From assembly GCA_033065855.1 (NCBI GenBank), contig JAVXUO010000678.1, positions 60,801-124,800 on the forward strand: a DNA stretch of 64,000 nt. The letters are read 5' to 3'. Below are positions 12,030-23,313 of the stretch, one piece after another; position 1 is the stretch's first letter, and each line of letters opens with the position of its first letter. Origin of the DNA: Escallonia rubra. Lineage: Eukaryota; Streptophyta; Magnoliopsida; Escalloniales; Escalloniaceae. The translations under genes were made by a program, and so were the position numbers. The notes under the pieces are model-generated. The model saw nothing but the letters and a program-made list of their open reading frames with translations. It did no database searches and was not told the origin of the DNA.

Positions 12030-12480
12030 GAGAAGCCGCCTACCTAGCAGAAGATGAGTACTCATCTTGAAGCACACAGAGCTCCCTAATAGAGATAGTA
12101 TTCAAGAGGAGTTGCCTATCCCGCGGTGATTCCTTTTGCCGGACCCCTCAGAGCACGTCAAGGTAGTGTAACGAAGGAGTCGCCTACCAGGGGCTGAGGT
12201 AGTATCCCGAATGAGTCGCTTACCTGGTACAAGAGGAGTCGTTAACCCGAAGCACTCGAAGCTCCCAGGCAGAGATAACGCCACAGGGGAGTCGCCTATC
12301 CCTTAATAAGTCCTTGTGCCGGAGCACTTGGAGCATGCCAAGGCAGTGTATCGGAGGAGTCGCCTACCCGACGTGAGGTAGTGACATGGAGGAGTCGCCT
12401 AACTAACAGAAGAGAAGTCCTCATGCCAGAGCACTTGGAGCTCCCACGTGTACTGTCTCAAAGGAGTGCCCTACCTTGAG
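12030..12480. repeat. Degenerate ~180 bp tandem repeat, about 2.4 copies
   Basis: GCTCCC-containing blocks recur at 12081, 12261 and 12440 in the same order of motifs: GAGATA, GGAGTCGCCTATCC, TTGCCGGA, GAGCA..CAAGG.AGTGTA, GGAGTCGCCTACC. Within each unit the submotif GGAGTCGCCTA repeats several times at 23-80 base spacing. It lies just outside the LTR end at 12017. No coding potential. Confidence 0.65.
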
Positions 12481-13100
12481 GATGTTGCACACTCCAGAAA
12501 GTGAGTTAAAGCATGTTTGACAACTAAGGCAAGGTGCACATGGTGTGGTGAAGCAACCGATCAATATCGAGGGTGTGATGTAACACAGTGTAAGGGGCAC
12601 ATTTGCATAAGTAGCACAGTGGGATTTGTGTGATGTTAGGGGCACACTTAATGAAGATGGTCGGGGGCGTATTATACTGAGTGTTGTGTGGGGGAATGAA
12701 ACGACAACAGCGCATAGGCATGGCAGAGAGAGTAGTGTCGAGGGTACATAGCAGGAGACGACCCTCAAACGTGGTCTGGTGTCACGGCGCGGGGATGCAA
12801 CAACGGGCTGTACTGGGGGCAGTGTCAGGGGCTAGACATAACATTTAGAAGACGGAACTCGGGCTCGACAAGGCATAATAGTGATGTGCACAGTGTCAGA
12901 GGCACATAAAGTAGAGACGCGCTCGGTCGAGGCCTTGCATCACGGCGATGAGGCATAGGAGCAAAGGTATGCGTCATAGAGCCCTTGAGGAGAGGAAAGA
13001 TTAAGGAGCTAGGAAAGGATTCACCAACAACAACAACAACAACAAAAAAAGCTCTGGCTGCTACCACCCCACCCCCCTCCCCCAACCCACCTCAAATAAG
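12481..13100. other. Intergenic, repeat-derived, no gene seen
   Basis: Sequence with scattered GGGGCACA and CACAGTG motifs and no sustained reading frame. It may continue the element that holds the neighbouring tandem repeats. Confidence 0.35.
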
Positions 13101-13253
13101 GGCTATGGGCACGCCGCCTCCTCAAGAAAGGCTCTATATGTGCCTCATTCTTCAAGGGAAGGGCTCTGCCCATGCCTCCCTCCTCAAGAAAAGGCTTTGA
13201 CTGCCTCCCCATCCCCCTTAGGGGCTCTGGCCGCGCCTCATGACCAAGCGGCG
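13101..13253. repeat. ~31 bp minisatellite, five units
   Basis: Units starting with GGCTCT or a variant begin at 13101, 13130, 13162, 13193 and 13223, each followed by a GCC..GCCTC core and usually by CTCAAGAAA. Periods are 29-32 bases. The units are diverged, so the array is old. Confidence 0.6.
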
Positions 13254-14250
13254 CATCGTCAACTCCCTTGTCTAAAAAGGAGGCATGCTCATGCCAACAT
13301 TTGGAGTATATATAAAGAAAAAAAGTGTAACACGTGACTTTGACCGTGTGCTCTGAGTTGACCGATTAGGTAGTGCTGAACTTTATCCGTTAAATATTTA
13401 TTGATATGTAGCGAAAATAAGAACCATCAAAGAGTGTACCCAGGACGAGCTAGCAACACACTTATGTCACAACATTGACAGTGGCCATGTTCCAACATTA
13501 GACACTTGACACCCTTGCACATTAAATAGCCTTGTACACTTGGGTATACAATTGAACGGTCTTGATTCTTGGACACCACATCACATACCTTCGTGCCTAA
13601 TAGTCCAGAATTGTGTCATCCTCCGACTGCGCTCATGCATCATTCCTATGTTGTCTGCCTCAACACGACATCCATCGGCCACACCTATGGCACCAATGTA
13701 CCGCACCCCTCGCTTTACATCTTCCCATCATGTCTATACAATATGTGCCCCTGGCACTACATCCCCCCACCCCCGTGGCGTTGTGACATTCCCATGCGGC
13801 ACACACCTTGCACTACATCCTGTCACCATGCCCCCGGTGTCGGTCCTAAGTTTCGCCATACCATGCGCCCTTAGCCTTTAATGGGGAACATGTTTTGACC
13901 CATTCTACTAAGTTGATGGGCTTCACTCTCTCAGTGTTCTGGCATGTGGACCTTCTGCAATGGGACAGGTTGGTTTCACAAGACATTTTCTCCATCTGGC
14001 GACTTAAGGATGGCAACAGTGTGGATCAGATACGGATTTTAAAATCTGTACCCGCCATGCCACCCAAAACTTGTGACTCCGACCTGCTCCGCCACCAACT
14101 TAGGGGACGATTATACCATCACAGTCCGATGGGCTACAGCAATACCTGACCGTGCCTTCACCCAGCCCATTCTATCTTGTTATGTTGCAAATTGCAAGCT
14201 GATGTTTGAAGTTTTACAAAATGAAGGAAACGACAACCAAAGCTAACATG
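13254..14250. other. Intergenic, no gene seen
   Basis: Several frames are open for about 100 codons at 13540-13880, but two frames are open at once and the translations are low-complexity H/P/T/S with no motif, so they are chance readings of C-rich DNA. The last part approaches the 3' side of the minus-strand gene ending at 14727. Confidence 0.4.
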
Positions 14251-14726
14251 ACCATCTACATAAGGTAATGTTCAAAAAATATTACACCGCCAAAGTATAA
14301 ATACAGAATGGTGCAAACCCGAATTTTATCATGTGTACGTTAGTCTGGGGGTTCTTAGATCTATTGAAATCATGCCTTTTGCCACTAATGTATTATCAAT
14401 ATACAACAGCAACGTGAAAATGATGTTTAGACATGTTTGGTCTTCCAACTATGGCCATAAACTTGGGATATAATCCAAACTACAATCTATGAGAGGAAGT
14501 CCTAGCTGATTCATACAAGCGTAGCTGCTTAGCAGCTCAGTAGAAAAAATATACATATGTATAGAGGGCCAAAATGAACTTTTAGGAATGATGTTCCATT
14601 TCAACTATTCCAACTCAAAAGTCCAGAAAGAAGAGAAGAAGGAAAGTCATCAAAGAACCTAGCAAGGTTACCTACAGTTTTTAAACTTCTTGCTATAGTA
14701 CAATGCAGGAAGACATTCAAGTGGTT

Positions 14727-17700
14727 TTACTTCGTTGAAGCTCTTGCACTCATAGATGAATGATAGTTAGTGCTTCTCTGTTTCCTATAAGAACTGTAAA
14801 CATCATCATATTGACTTGCCTCATTCGGATTAGCAGTGGCCCCAAGTCCCAGACGCCCTGAGCTACTTGCTCCAGGTATCCGCTCCACACTTCCATCAGG
14901 ATAAGTCCCCGTCTCTGGGTCCACCTGTAGGTTAGGGGGCGGAGGGATACAAGCTCCTCCTTTGCGGACAGGAGGCTCTCTTACATACTCGTCATCGGGA
15001 TCGTCTGAGTCTGCAGATATGGGCCCTTCACAAGGATTAAGCTCTCCAATTTCCCTGTAAAACTTGGACACTCTTCCAAGAATTTCAGATTGAGAAACAC
15101 TGGAGGGCGGTATTACTGTTGGGATGTCCAAAGGGCTCATAGGAGAGTAGGGTACCCCACTCCCTATCTGCATCTTCCTGACCATTCCAGGAATAAGACC
15201 AGGTGGAAAGAGAGGATATGGAGGCAATTTTTCACCGGTGTTAGCTGCTGGAGTTGCTGGCTGTACATGGGGTCCAGGTGGTGGTTGATTTGCTAATTGA
15301 ACAGATGGCATGGGCGTGGACCCAGCATAAGCACCAGAATTAGGAAGAAATTGCTGGGCTGATAGGGATGGTGGAATTGCTGATATAGAAGGAATTTGTT
15401 TATCAGCATGTTCTTGATCCAGCAAGTTTGGCACCAAACTTGCCTTATCCGGTTGCCAATGTAGGGCATTACGGTTCGACGCCTGCAATGGGAGCCCTGC
15501 ACAAAGAGGAAACATTAGCTAGCTAATTACTTGTGCCAAGAAGACTTACAAACTTGACACCAAGGAACCAGCCAGATACATATAATGGCAGAATGGCTAT
15601 TTAAATAGCAGTTTGCTCCTACATAATCATGTGCTATTGCACATCACCAGGACTTGAAATTCTCTTCAGAAAGCTTCAACTGTACCTGCGACTGCCAAAG
15701 GATCTGTTGAAATGGCTGATAACTCATTTTGAGACCCGTGAAAGGAAGTTGGTGGTGGTCCACCCATCATCTCGTTATCCAACCCGCGGATAGTGTCATT
15801 ATCATAAACTTCCTTAGATGCCCAGAACTGTAAAATTTTCTGTAAACGCAACTGATTTTCTTCCTTGTTTTGAGGATTGTGGTAAATCCTCGCAAGCATG
15901 GAACCTAAGACAGGCTTGAATGCAAGTGCCTCATTATCAAGGTCATGAGGATTAATCCGTCTTTGCAAGCTGCAAATTGGAAAGAAAATTCATGGGTAAG
16001 TACGTGAAAGTATCAAGATTACAATTCACTTCCGGAGGCAGTGCATTATATTGCCATAACCACCTAAATAACTGAATTAACTCTTCTTGCATAAAAGAAG
16101 CACCAAAATAGAATTAACTACGGGGTGTGAGCTATATATGTGGCTCAGGCTTGCTTCTTACAAATCAAACTACTATAAACTGCTGGCAAACTAAGGAAAC
16201 AGTGTGGTCAATGAAAGAGTATTGGTAACCTTATTTACTTCATCCACCCGAAAAATAGAGATGCCCAGGCTTCTCTTTATGTTGAAAATGGACAAAGACA
16301 GCTTTCACAGGTAAGAAGGCAAGAGAGAACTCTAATAGATAAAGAACTTGTGCGAACTGTTTAAGTGAACAATCTAAATAGTAAGACTAAATGGTCCTCG
16401 GCATGAAAAAAGGCGTTCCAAGTCAAAAATATTCCTAAAATTACACAGGTCTCTAGGGCAATTCACAGAAAAGGAAGACCACGGGAACACATTCCAAAAT
16501 CTATGAACTTAATTTTAAGGGAATAAATTTGCTCCCCACGGCAAGCTTAGTTTCTATGCACGTCTTTGTCTCTTTTCTTATCCTAAATTTGCATTGAAGT
16601 ACTGATTACCTCCAAAGGAATACTTGGGATAAAAAGAACTATGGAGGCTTTCATGCTTGTTGAGGAATAAAATAAATGGTGGGAAAAGCAAGATCTTCCT
16701 ACGAGTGGCAGATGTCGATGCATTGGCTTTTGATGCCTTGATCTCTTGGCTAAGACCAGTTTTCCTGAATTTGAGAGGTGGAGCATTTACAAAGAAAGCG
16801 GTAGAATGCAAGGCCATGTATCTCTCTAAACGTGGGAGCTTGATCCTTGTGATGATTAGCACTGTCTAATCATCTGACTGGATGTTGTGTCTTTTTCCAC
16901 TATTCGGGCTTTAGTACCAAAGAGCCTGGAGAAGTTACAAAAAACTTTCCCTAGTAACTTGAAGGAGGATCTCAAGTATCAACTTGTGAATGGGGGCATT
17001 GCCAATTCCCTGCTCGACAAGGGTAGGAGTTCAACCAAATTGGATAGAGCTCTACTAGCAAGTTGCAAAGTATGAATTAGTAGTCAATATAAAACCAACC
17101 AAGTACCGAGGATGAACAAATTATCTAGTATTCATTTGCTTTTCTTTATTCTCCCTGCAGAAAGGTAGACCCAATGGAGTGGCTTTCTGGCATGGTGATT
17201 CGAAGCTTTCCCTTCTGAATGGAAAAGAAGATGGAATCGGTTTTGTTTAGCTTTCATTTAGAGTGAAAAGGAAAGCGTACAATACTTCATTGGCTCATGG
17301 TACAGGACCTACATTGCAAACTCTACTGCCTGTACTAGTCCTTATTTATTGAGGTCGAGATTTATGAGGAAGCGTGACAGTGGAAAGAATGTTCTGCTCT
17401 GAACACCCCAATTAAGAGGAAACACTGGTTACAGCAGGTTTCACGTTCGCTTGTGACAGGCCCAGCTTTCCACTTTCACGAGGCAACCAGTAAACAACCC
17501 AATTTTCTCTCTCCAGTGTCCACTCTACCAAGGTCATTTGGAGATGACCCTCTTTTCTCCTTTTTGGTGCGCTAATGAAAGAAAAATATTTTCAGACCGT
17601 GGAGAATTAACCAAAACAGAGTGGCATCTGTTTTTCCGTGCTTCGGTAAGTAAAGGCATCTTTGACCTTCAAGAACCAAAGCCAATATACTGACAGCCCC

Positions 17701-20700
17701 AAGTCCTTTATGACTACATTGGTCACGCAAGTCCTACATTCACAAAAAAAAAAAAAAGTTGTTTTCTTCAATCTCCTACAGTGCAAAAAGTATGGCTACA
17801 GACAAAACTAATTCCTGGTGGATACGTCAATCGGACTTGCTTAACCAAAACGGACGGGTACGTATCTGAGTCTCTAGGACATTATCCAACTTCTGACATC
17901 AATTTTGCAAATATCAAATACCCTACGTTTAAGAGTAGCAAGCTTGTTCTCGTACCCCAAGAATTAATCCATGATATGTACATATAAAGCATGGATGCTG
18001 TTTGTGGTCACAACTTTATCAGTCCTAAAAGTGTTGCATACCCCTGTTTATATATTACTACATGACAGCTCTAAATTATGCATGAATAGGCATGGATACT
18101 AACAAGCTCCGAACAAACTGCTTCCTTTTCAGAATCTCATAAGAAATTTTAAAGTTTTTACAAGAGAAATAAAACCCTTGGATTTGCACAAGTGTTTCTC
18201 CTAAAGAATAGGAAGAATCCTCAAAGTATTGAGAATGTATTAGTAATCAGGCATCCTTGTTGCGGGAATCCCCAAATTACTTGAATTATTACAAATTTAT
18301 AGAGACTACTCAGAAAAGGAAGAAACAAAGATGTTGATAGAAAAGCACATATTAGGTTCCATGTCACTCTAATTACTTTTTGTGGTTTTTCAAAGAAAAT
18401 TGCTTTCGTCGATTAATAATTTTTCAGAATACAAGAATAGTATGAAAGCCCTTGTAGATGTTGGTAATGGGATAGGAACGTGGATCAATCCCGAAACTCC
18501 ACGTGGACATTAAGCACGGGCAAATAAGTAAAGTCAAAGGAAGGAGGACAGACCACCCAGGACTACAAAAGAGCCTTTGGTCGTAGCGCCTCAATATTGG
18601 CTTGCCCTAATAAGAAGATTGTCTCAAGAAGGAAGAATCTAGGGGGGGAATCAGATAACTGTTACACGTTCTAGGGTCGCACTAAGAGATTGATGCTCCA
18701 TCTCCCGAAGAGGATCGCGACCTTAGGGTCCCCATGGTCTGGGAGCAGAGCCTGGGTGTGTCGACCCACGATCCGATGAGGACGAAAAATGGGGCCGGTA
18801 ACGTGCCTTACTCTGTATCTTTGCAATAAATCGAAGGGCATAGGACGGGATCTGAGACGGTTTGCCAGGACCTGCCGCATGGTCGGCTTGTGACCGGTAA
18901 AAGCATGTACCAAGCGAGGCTAGGAAAGTGTAGCCTAGAGGGAAGCTGTCTTGGGGGGTGGGGTTGGGGGGGTGAGAGAGAGAGAGAGTGGTCTTCATTC
19001 GTTAAGTAGCTTGGTCATAATAAGTAATATGATCTTTACCAGCTATAAATACGGTTCATAGCCCCACATTGTAGGGGTTGATGAACCAGGATTCTGAAGC
19101 ATTTACTCTCCCTTGGGTGCTGCCAGCGTTCTTGACACCAGTGCAAGGTTTTTGTCCCGTACACTTTTCCTCCCCAATCAATTTATCCCTACCTTCCCCC
19201 CCCCCCCCCCCCCCCCCCCAAACCCCAAACCCCCACCCCCCACAAAGGTGTAAGGACATTAAAGCTGATAAAGTCTGACTAGTGCGAATACAATGGACAA
19301 GTAACGCCATATGTACTGGATCATTGAGTTTTCCACATGATGACTATTTAATAAGCAAAAGGTTTTGGCTTAACAAGCAATGCCAACCGCACTAATTACC
19401 ATTCTTTTCTAATACAGCAGCATATTATGCTTGACTAGAAAAACATGCATTCAACACCTAACACCTTGAAGTAACCAAATCGTTAAAATACATTCCATCA
19501 AAGACCACCTTATCAAAGTGGTTAAGTATCCGGGCGCACAAAAGGTGGCCCTTTGAGAGCCTAAAAGAACAACAAAAGGATATGCCAAAGTCAAGGCTGT
19601 AAGCTTCCAAGCCAATAGACATACACCTACTCATATCGCATATGCTTTCAAGTAAACCTGATACCACGGCCTCTTCACTGAAGTAATCAAGTAAATAAAA
19701 GAACCAAAATATACGTGATATTGTAAGAAAAGCTTTCACAAAGATAGATGCGCTATTATTTACACTCTCATTAACGCGAACTTATCAGATGTTTCTTGGT
19801 ACAGTACCCTTCGAAATATCAACCAGCAGGGATGGGGGAGGAAAGGATCACATAGGACCATTATTGATTGATAAGAAGCGCATTTTGTGAGCTTAGACTC
19901 ACAAAAGATTTGCTTTACTCTACCCTCTTTCAAGGGAAAATTCTCAGGTGTAGCTCAGAGCTTCTTTAGCTACTACTTAATACGTGGGGATTTTAAGCTG
20001 TGAATGCCAAATTCAGCCCTATAAGGATTTTCACATTGGGTTTCATGTTGCCGAAGCAAAATTCTTTGGGGTCAACTTCGATTTAATTTGTTGGAGGAGT
20101 TCATTATCCCTTATAACATTTATATAATTCCTTAAATTACTAATATAATCCCAGTGGGCAATTGTTAAATAAGTCAATTTACGATTAAGTGGAACACTGC
20201 TTTGGGGGCTGCAATACCATGCAAAGGGTGAAAAAAATAGCATCTCTTTCATTTTTTGTCCAACTCATTATTTTTGTATGCAGTTCTACTTTTTGGCCCT
20301 AATTGCTGGTAGAGATTAACAAGAATAGTTCTTTACCAAAATATATGTCATCAATGCATCTGAAGTGCAGAACTGGATATACATGATCGGAAGAAAAAAA
20401 GGAAGACGATCGCGAGAAACCCGAGTACATGTCACAACAATTGATGAATCATATCGACATGAAAATATCCACTATAAGGCTCATTTCAGCACATGATCTT
20501 ATAGTCCCATTATGGTGAGCAGTGAAGACATACCTATCAAAAAGAATGTCATTGGCGAGGTAAATGATGTGCAATTGCCTCTCGGAATCATCCAGAGCAA
20601 TTACTCTGTCTTTCAGTGCTTCAGCCAAAGCCGGCGCAAATGGAGACCTTTGCATGAACCAAATCTTAGCGCCCTTGATAGACTCTTTGGTACCAGTGAG

Positions 20701-21486
20701 ATTGTTAAGCACACTATTCAGCTCCATAGCAACATCAGAAGGAAGTGGCCCAGACAGACCCTTAAAATTCCTTGAAGACTGATCGTAATCGGGAAGACCA
20801 TGGCCAACAAATGACTGATGATGCTGCTGCTCATAGAATGGTGGAAAAGGAGGTTGGTGCATTTGAGGAGCAGCAGGGGAGGCATTCAACTGAGGACCAT
20901 TTAGAGGTGGCGGAGTCATCATAGGGTTGGGAGGAGGATGCAACATAGGTGACGATGGGAAAGCCGGGTTGAATGGGCCACCAGAGGGACGCGTAGACAA
21001 CCAAAGCTTGTAGCGGTAGTAGTTATGCCCTTCACCACCAAATAGAAAACTGTAAACAGGATTATTTTTCTGCTTCTCACGGATCATGGCTTCAAATTCA
21101 GGGCCATTCTTGGCAGCATATTCAACTAGCTTATCTATACACTTCTGAAGTTCCGGATCAGACGGGGGAGGAGTTGGGGGAGGTGACTCGTAGGGGCCAT
21201 GGAAAGACGAAGGCATGAGGTGTGGGGGTAAATGAGGTGGAAAAGCAGATGGTGGCTGCTGAAGATGAAGAAGGTGGGGAGGAGCATGAGGATGGAGTGG
21301 TGGTTGCTGCATGTGGCGATGGTAAGGAAATTGTTGAAGAGATGGATGTGGGGAAAGATAAGGAGGACCATGAACTGATGGAGGGAACTGCTGAAGTTGT
21401 GGAGGAAAACCAAATTGCTGCTGCTGTTGTTGCTGCTGTTGGGCGAAAGCCATAGCAGCTGCATAATCATGAGCTTGTCGATCCAT
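14727..21486 (-). CDS. SWAP (Surp) and CID domain RNA-processing protein (CHERP-like)
   Basis: Coding exons on the minus strand are 21486-20534, 15969-15686 and 15496-14727; joins are GT/AG and in frame (AG|C Ser, G|GG Gly), giving about 668 residues. The start [12 protein letters not shown] is the first ATG after an acceptor at 21491-21492. Order of regions: poly-Q (about 16-24) in a Q/P/H-rich N-terminus; SWAP/Surp module (about 110-165, [20 protein letters not shown] ... NPVYSFL ... YYRYKLWLS); CID/RPR domain (about 247-380, with [17 protein letters not shown] spanning the large intron); proline-rich tail ending [10 protein letters not shown]. This matches the plant counterpart of CHERP-type proteins, nuclear factors linked to spliceosomal U2 snRNP and the RNA polymerase II C-terminal domain. 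Expected role: pre-mRNA splicing or coupling to transcription. The ~4.6 kb intron is filled with old repeat sequence. Confidence 0.9.
16560..17560 (+). mobile_element. Decayed LINE reverse-transcriptase tail inside the host intron
   Basis: Broken frames on the plus strand resemble the region after the reverse transcriptase of plant L1-type LINEs: [15 protein letters not shown] near 16820, SLEKLQKTF near 16925, KYQLVN..IANSL..KG near 16975 and a [12 protein letters not shown]-like stretch near 17190. These align in order with the usual YLSKGGRLTLIKS..., IEKLQRDFLW..., HLVNW...GGLG and FW.D. blocks. Stops and frameshifts are frequent. Orientation is opposite to the host gene. Assignment is by eye on degraded sequence. 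Confidence 0.4.
17561..18457. other. Intron sequence, nothing recognised
   Basis: Part of the large intron of the SWAP/CID gene. AT-rich, no motif or terminal repeat seen. Confidence 0.4.
18458..19290. other. Intronic GC-richer insert with promoter-like motif, possibly a solo LTR
   Basis: Composition differs sharply from the surrounding intron. The stretch holds a TATAAATA at 19044-19051, a (GA)n tract near 18975 and a run of about 21 C near 19198-19218. It could be a solo LTR in plus orientation, but clean TG...CA ends and a target duplication were not found. Confidence 0.3.
19291..20450. other. Intron sequence, nothing recognised
   Basis: Remainder of the large intron up to the donor at 20533 on the minus strand. 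No gene or clear element seen. Confidence 0.4.
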
Positions 21487-22598
21487 TAACCTTTTGAAAG
21501 AAACTGCTAGAAGGATCCTAAAAAATTCTTGGAACACGTTGGAATTGGATTTACCTGCCCCAGTAACTAACATAAAATTAGATGAAAATTCTCCGGCTTC
21601 AATCTGCTTACAATAACAAACAATAAAATACCAGAACCCAGTACACCGGTCCCATTCCGTAACTTTTACTATATTGGGAGAAAGAAAAAGAAACAAACCG
21701 TGATTTTAGCTAGAAACAAATAAAGATTTGGCAGGCAGATCTCTTGTTGCAAAAGAAAATGACGACAAAAATGATCTAACCTTTTTGGTAATTAGAAATA
21801 GTTTATCCTTAACACTAGTTGCTTGACATTTCAAAATAGTAATCAATGGAGCAACTAATTACTTGAAATCATGAAAACCTGCCAACCTTATACAACCAAA
21901 CTGAACACTCGTCTATATAAAACCATCATCAACAGTTGAAAAGCAGCTTCTCCGCAAAGCAATAGTTACTCGGGTCCAAAGAGAAGTCTGAACCTAAGCG
22001 AAGTGGCGTGCGTATTACATAAAAAAGGCTACAAACTTTTTTTTTTTTTAATTTTACTGCCGATTTATTATAACAGACTGATCTCATCATCTTAATCCGA
22101 AGAACATTGCTCGCTTTACAACATTCAAGCAACAGCATAAATAGTATCAAACATATTACAGATTCCCAACAATCTCAAAAAAAAAAATAGAATTCAAACA
22201 TCCAAGATCAAAACCAAATCAAGATATTATTTGTCACTGCAAACAACGTTAGTAACTTCAGACATATTACAGCAGAAGCCATGGAGAATCAAGTTCAAGT
22301 TCAAAAATTTTCAGCAGAGTACAGATTTTGTAGAGATACGTAGCATGGATATTGAAGGCTAAAGAGAAAAGGACTAAATATTTTTCGATTACGGCCCAAT
22401 ACCTCGCCAATCACGACATTGTTCCACAATTCAACACTCCCAAAATGTAACAAAACTTCGCACGAGTCAAAAAACCAAACTAACTGCAGCATTCAAATAG
22501 CATCTTTGCCAAATGGGCCAACTTTGGGGTTCAATTAACTCCCACAGATTCAAAGAAAACAATACAAGAAGGCGGAGAGAGAAGTTAACTCCATTTAC

Positions 22599-22690
22599 CA
22601 GTGACGACGAGGGTTTACGGCCAGCCAGCTCCGACTAGGTTAAGGCTAGGGCTTTCCGTGTTTGAAACAGAGCAGTAGTGTGAGGAATCC
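22599..22690 (-). other. Likely 5' UTR exon of the SWAP/CID gene
   Basis: On the minus strand, pyrimidine- and GC-containing leader sequence ends at a good donor (CACTG|GTAAAT, junction at 22599/22598). The next acceptor that precedes the start codon is the TTTCAAAAG at 21491. A UTR intron of about 1.1 kb is therefore inferred. The transcription start is not resolved. Confidence 0.5.
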
Positions 22691-22699
22691 TTTTACCCA

Positions 22700-23305
22700 G
22701 TTTAGGTTCTGTTAAACTTGGCAACGTTAAGCTTAAGGTAAGAGCAAATCAAGGAGCATCTATTTTAGGATTTAACACTACTACTATTATTATTATATTA
22801 TATTATATTATATTATTATTATATTATATATTTTGTCACAACCTCTGTTCAATTGTATTCTTGAGAAATTCTAAATTTAAAGAATTTCTAATTTAAATAT
22901 CTTACTATCTTTAATAAGTCACGAGTAAAATTAATGAATATAGTCAACGTTGCGTGGGTTAACTTTAGCCTATTAATTGAAATGGATAAAATATAATGGA
23001 AATGAGGGGTCCATGAAGTAAAAAATTACTACGTACCTTTTATAACAACCAACAATTATCTATCGCACCACCTTGGCTATACAGTTTATTATTAAAAATG
23101 TTAGAGTTAAAAATTGTGGAAGGTATATTTGGTGAAGGATAAGTTGCAAATTACCCCCCATAAGGCTTCAATTGTATCACATAATACCCTAACGTCTTAA
23201 ATTCGTTGCAATTGGACCCATATTGTATGTATGTTAGAAAAAGTAATGGCCATTCCCATGTGCCCCTCACTTGATTTTTGGAGGGAAAAACCTGTAAACA
23301 CATAG
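22700..23305. other. Upstream region of the SWAP/CID gene with ATT microsatellite
   Basis: Promoter-side intergenic DNA. A (TATTA)n/(ATT)n microsatellite runs from about 22783 to 22832. No gene seen between here and the hAT element. Confidence 0.45.
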
Positions 23306-23313
23306 GTGTTCTT
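23306..23313. repeat. 8 bp target-site duplication, left
   Basis: GTGTTCTT directly before the TAGGGATGG end of the hAT element; identical to 27292-27299. Confidence 0.85.

Noticed and set aside
13540-13881. ORFs of 113 and 101 codons in different frames
   Set aside because: Both frames are open together in C-rich DNA; no motif, no splice context, low-complexity composition.
21135-21470. ORFs of about 70-110 codons overlapping the SWAP exon in other frames
   Set aside because: Shadows of the Q/P/H-rich coding sequence; the SWAP frame is explained by domains and splice sites.
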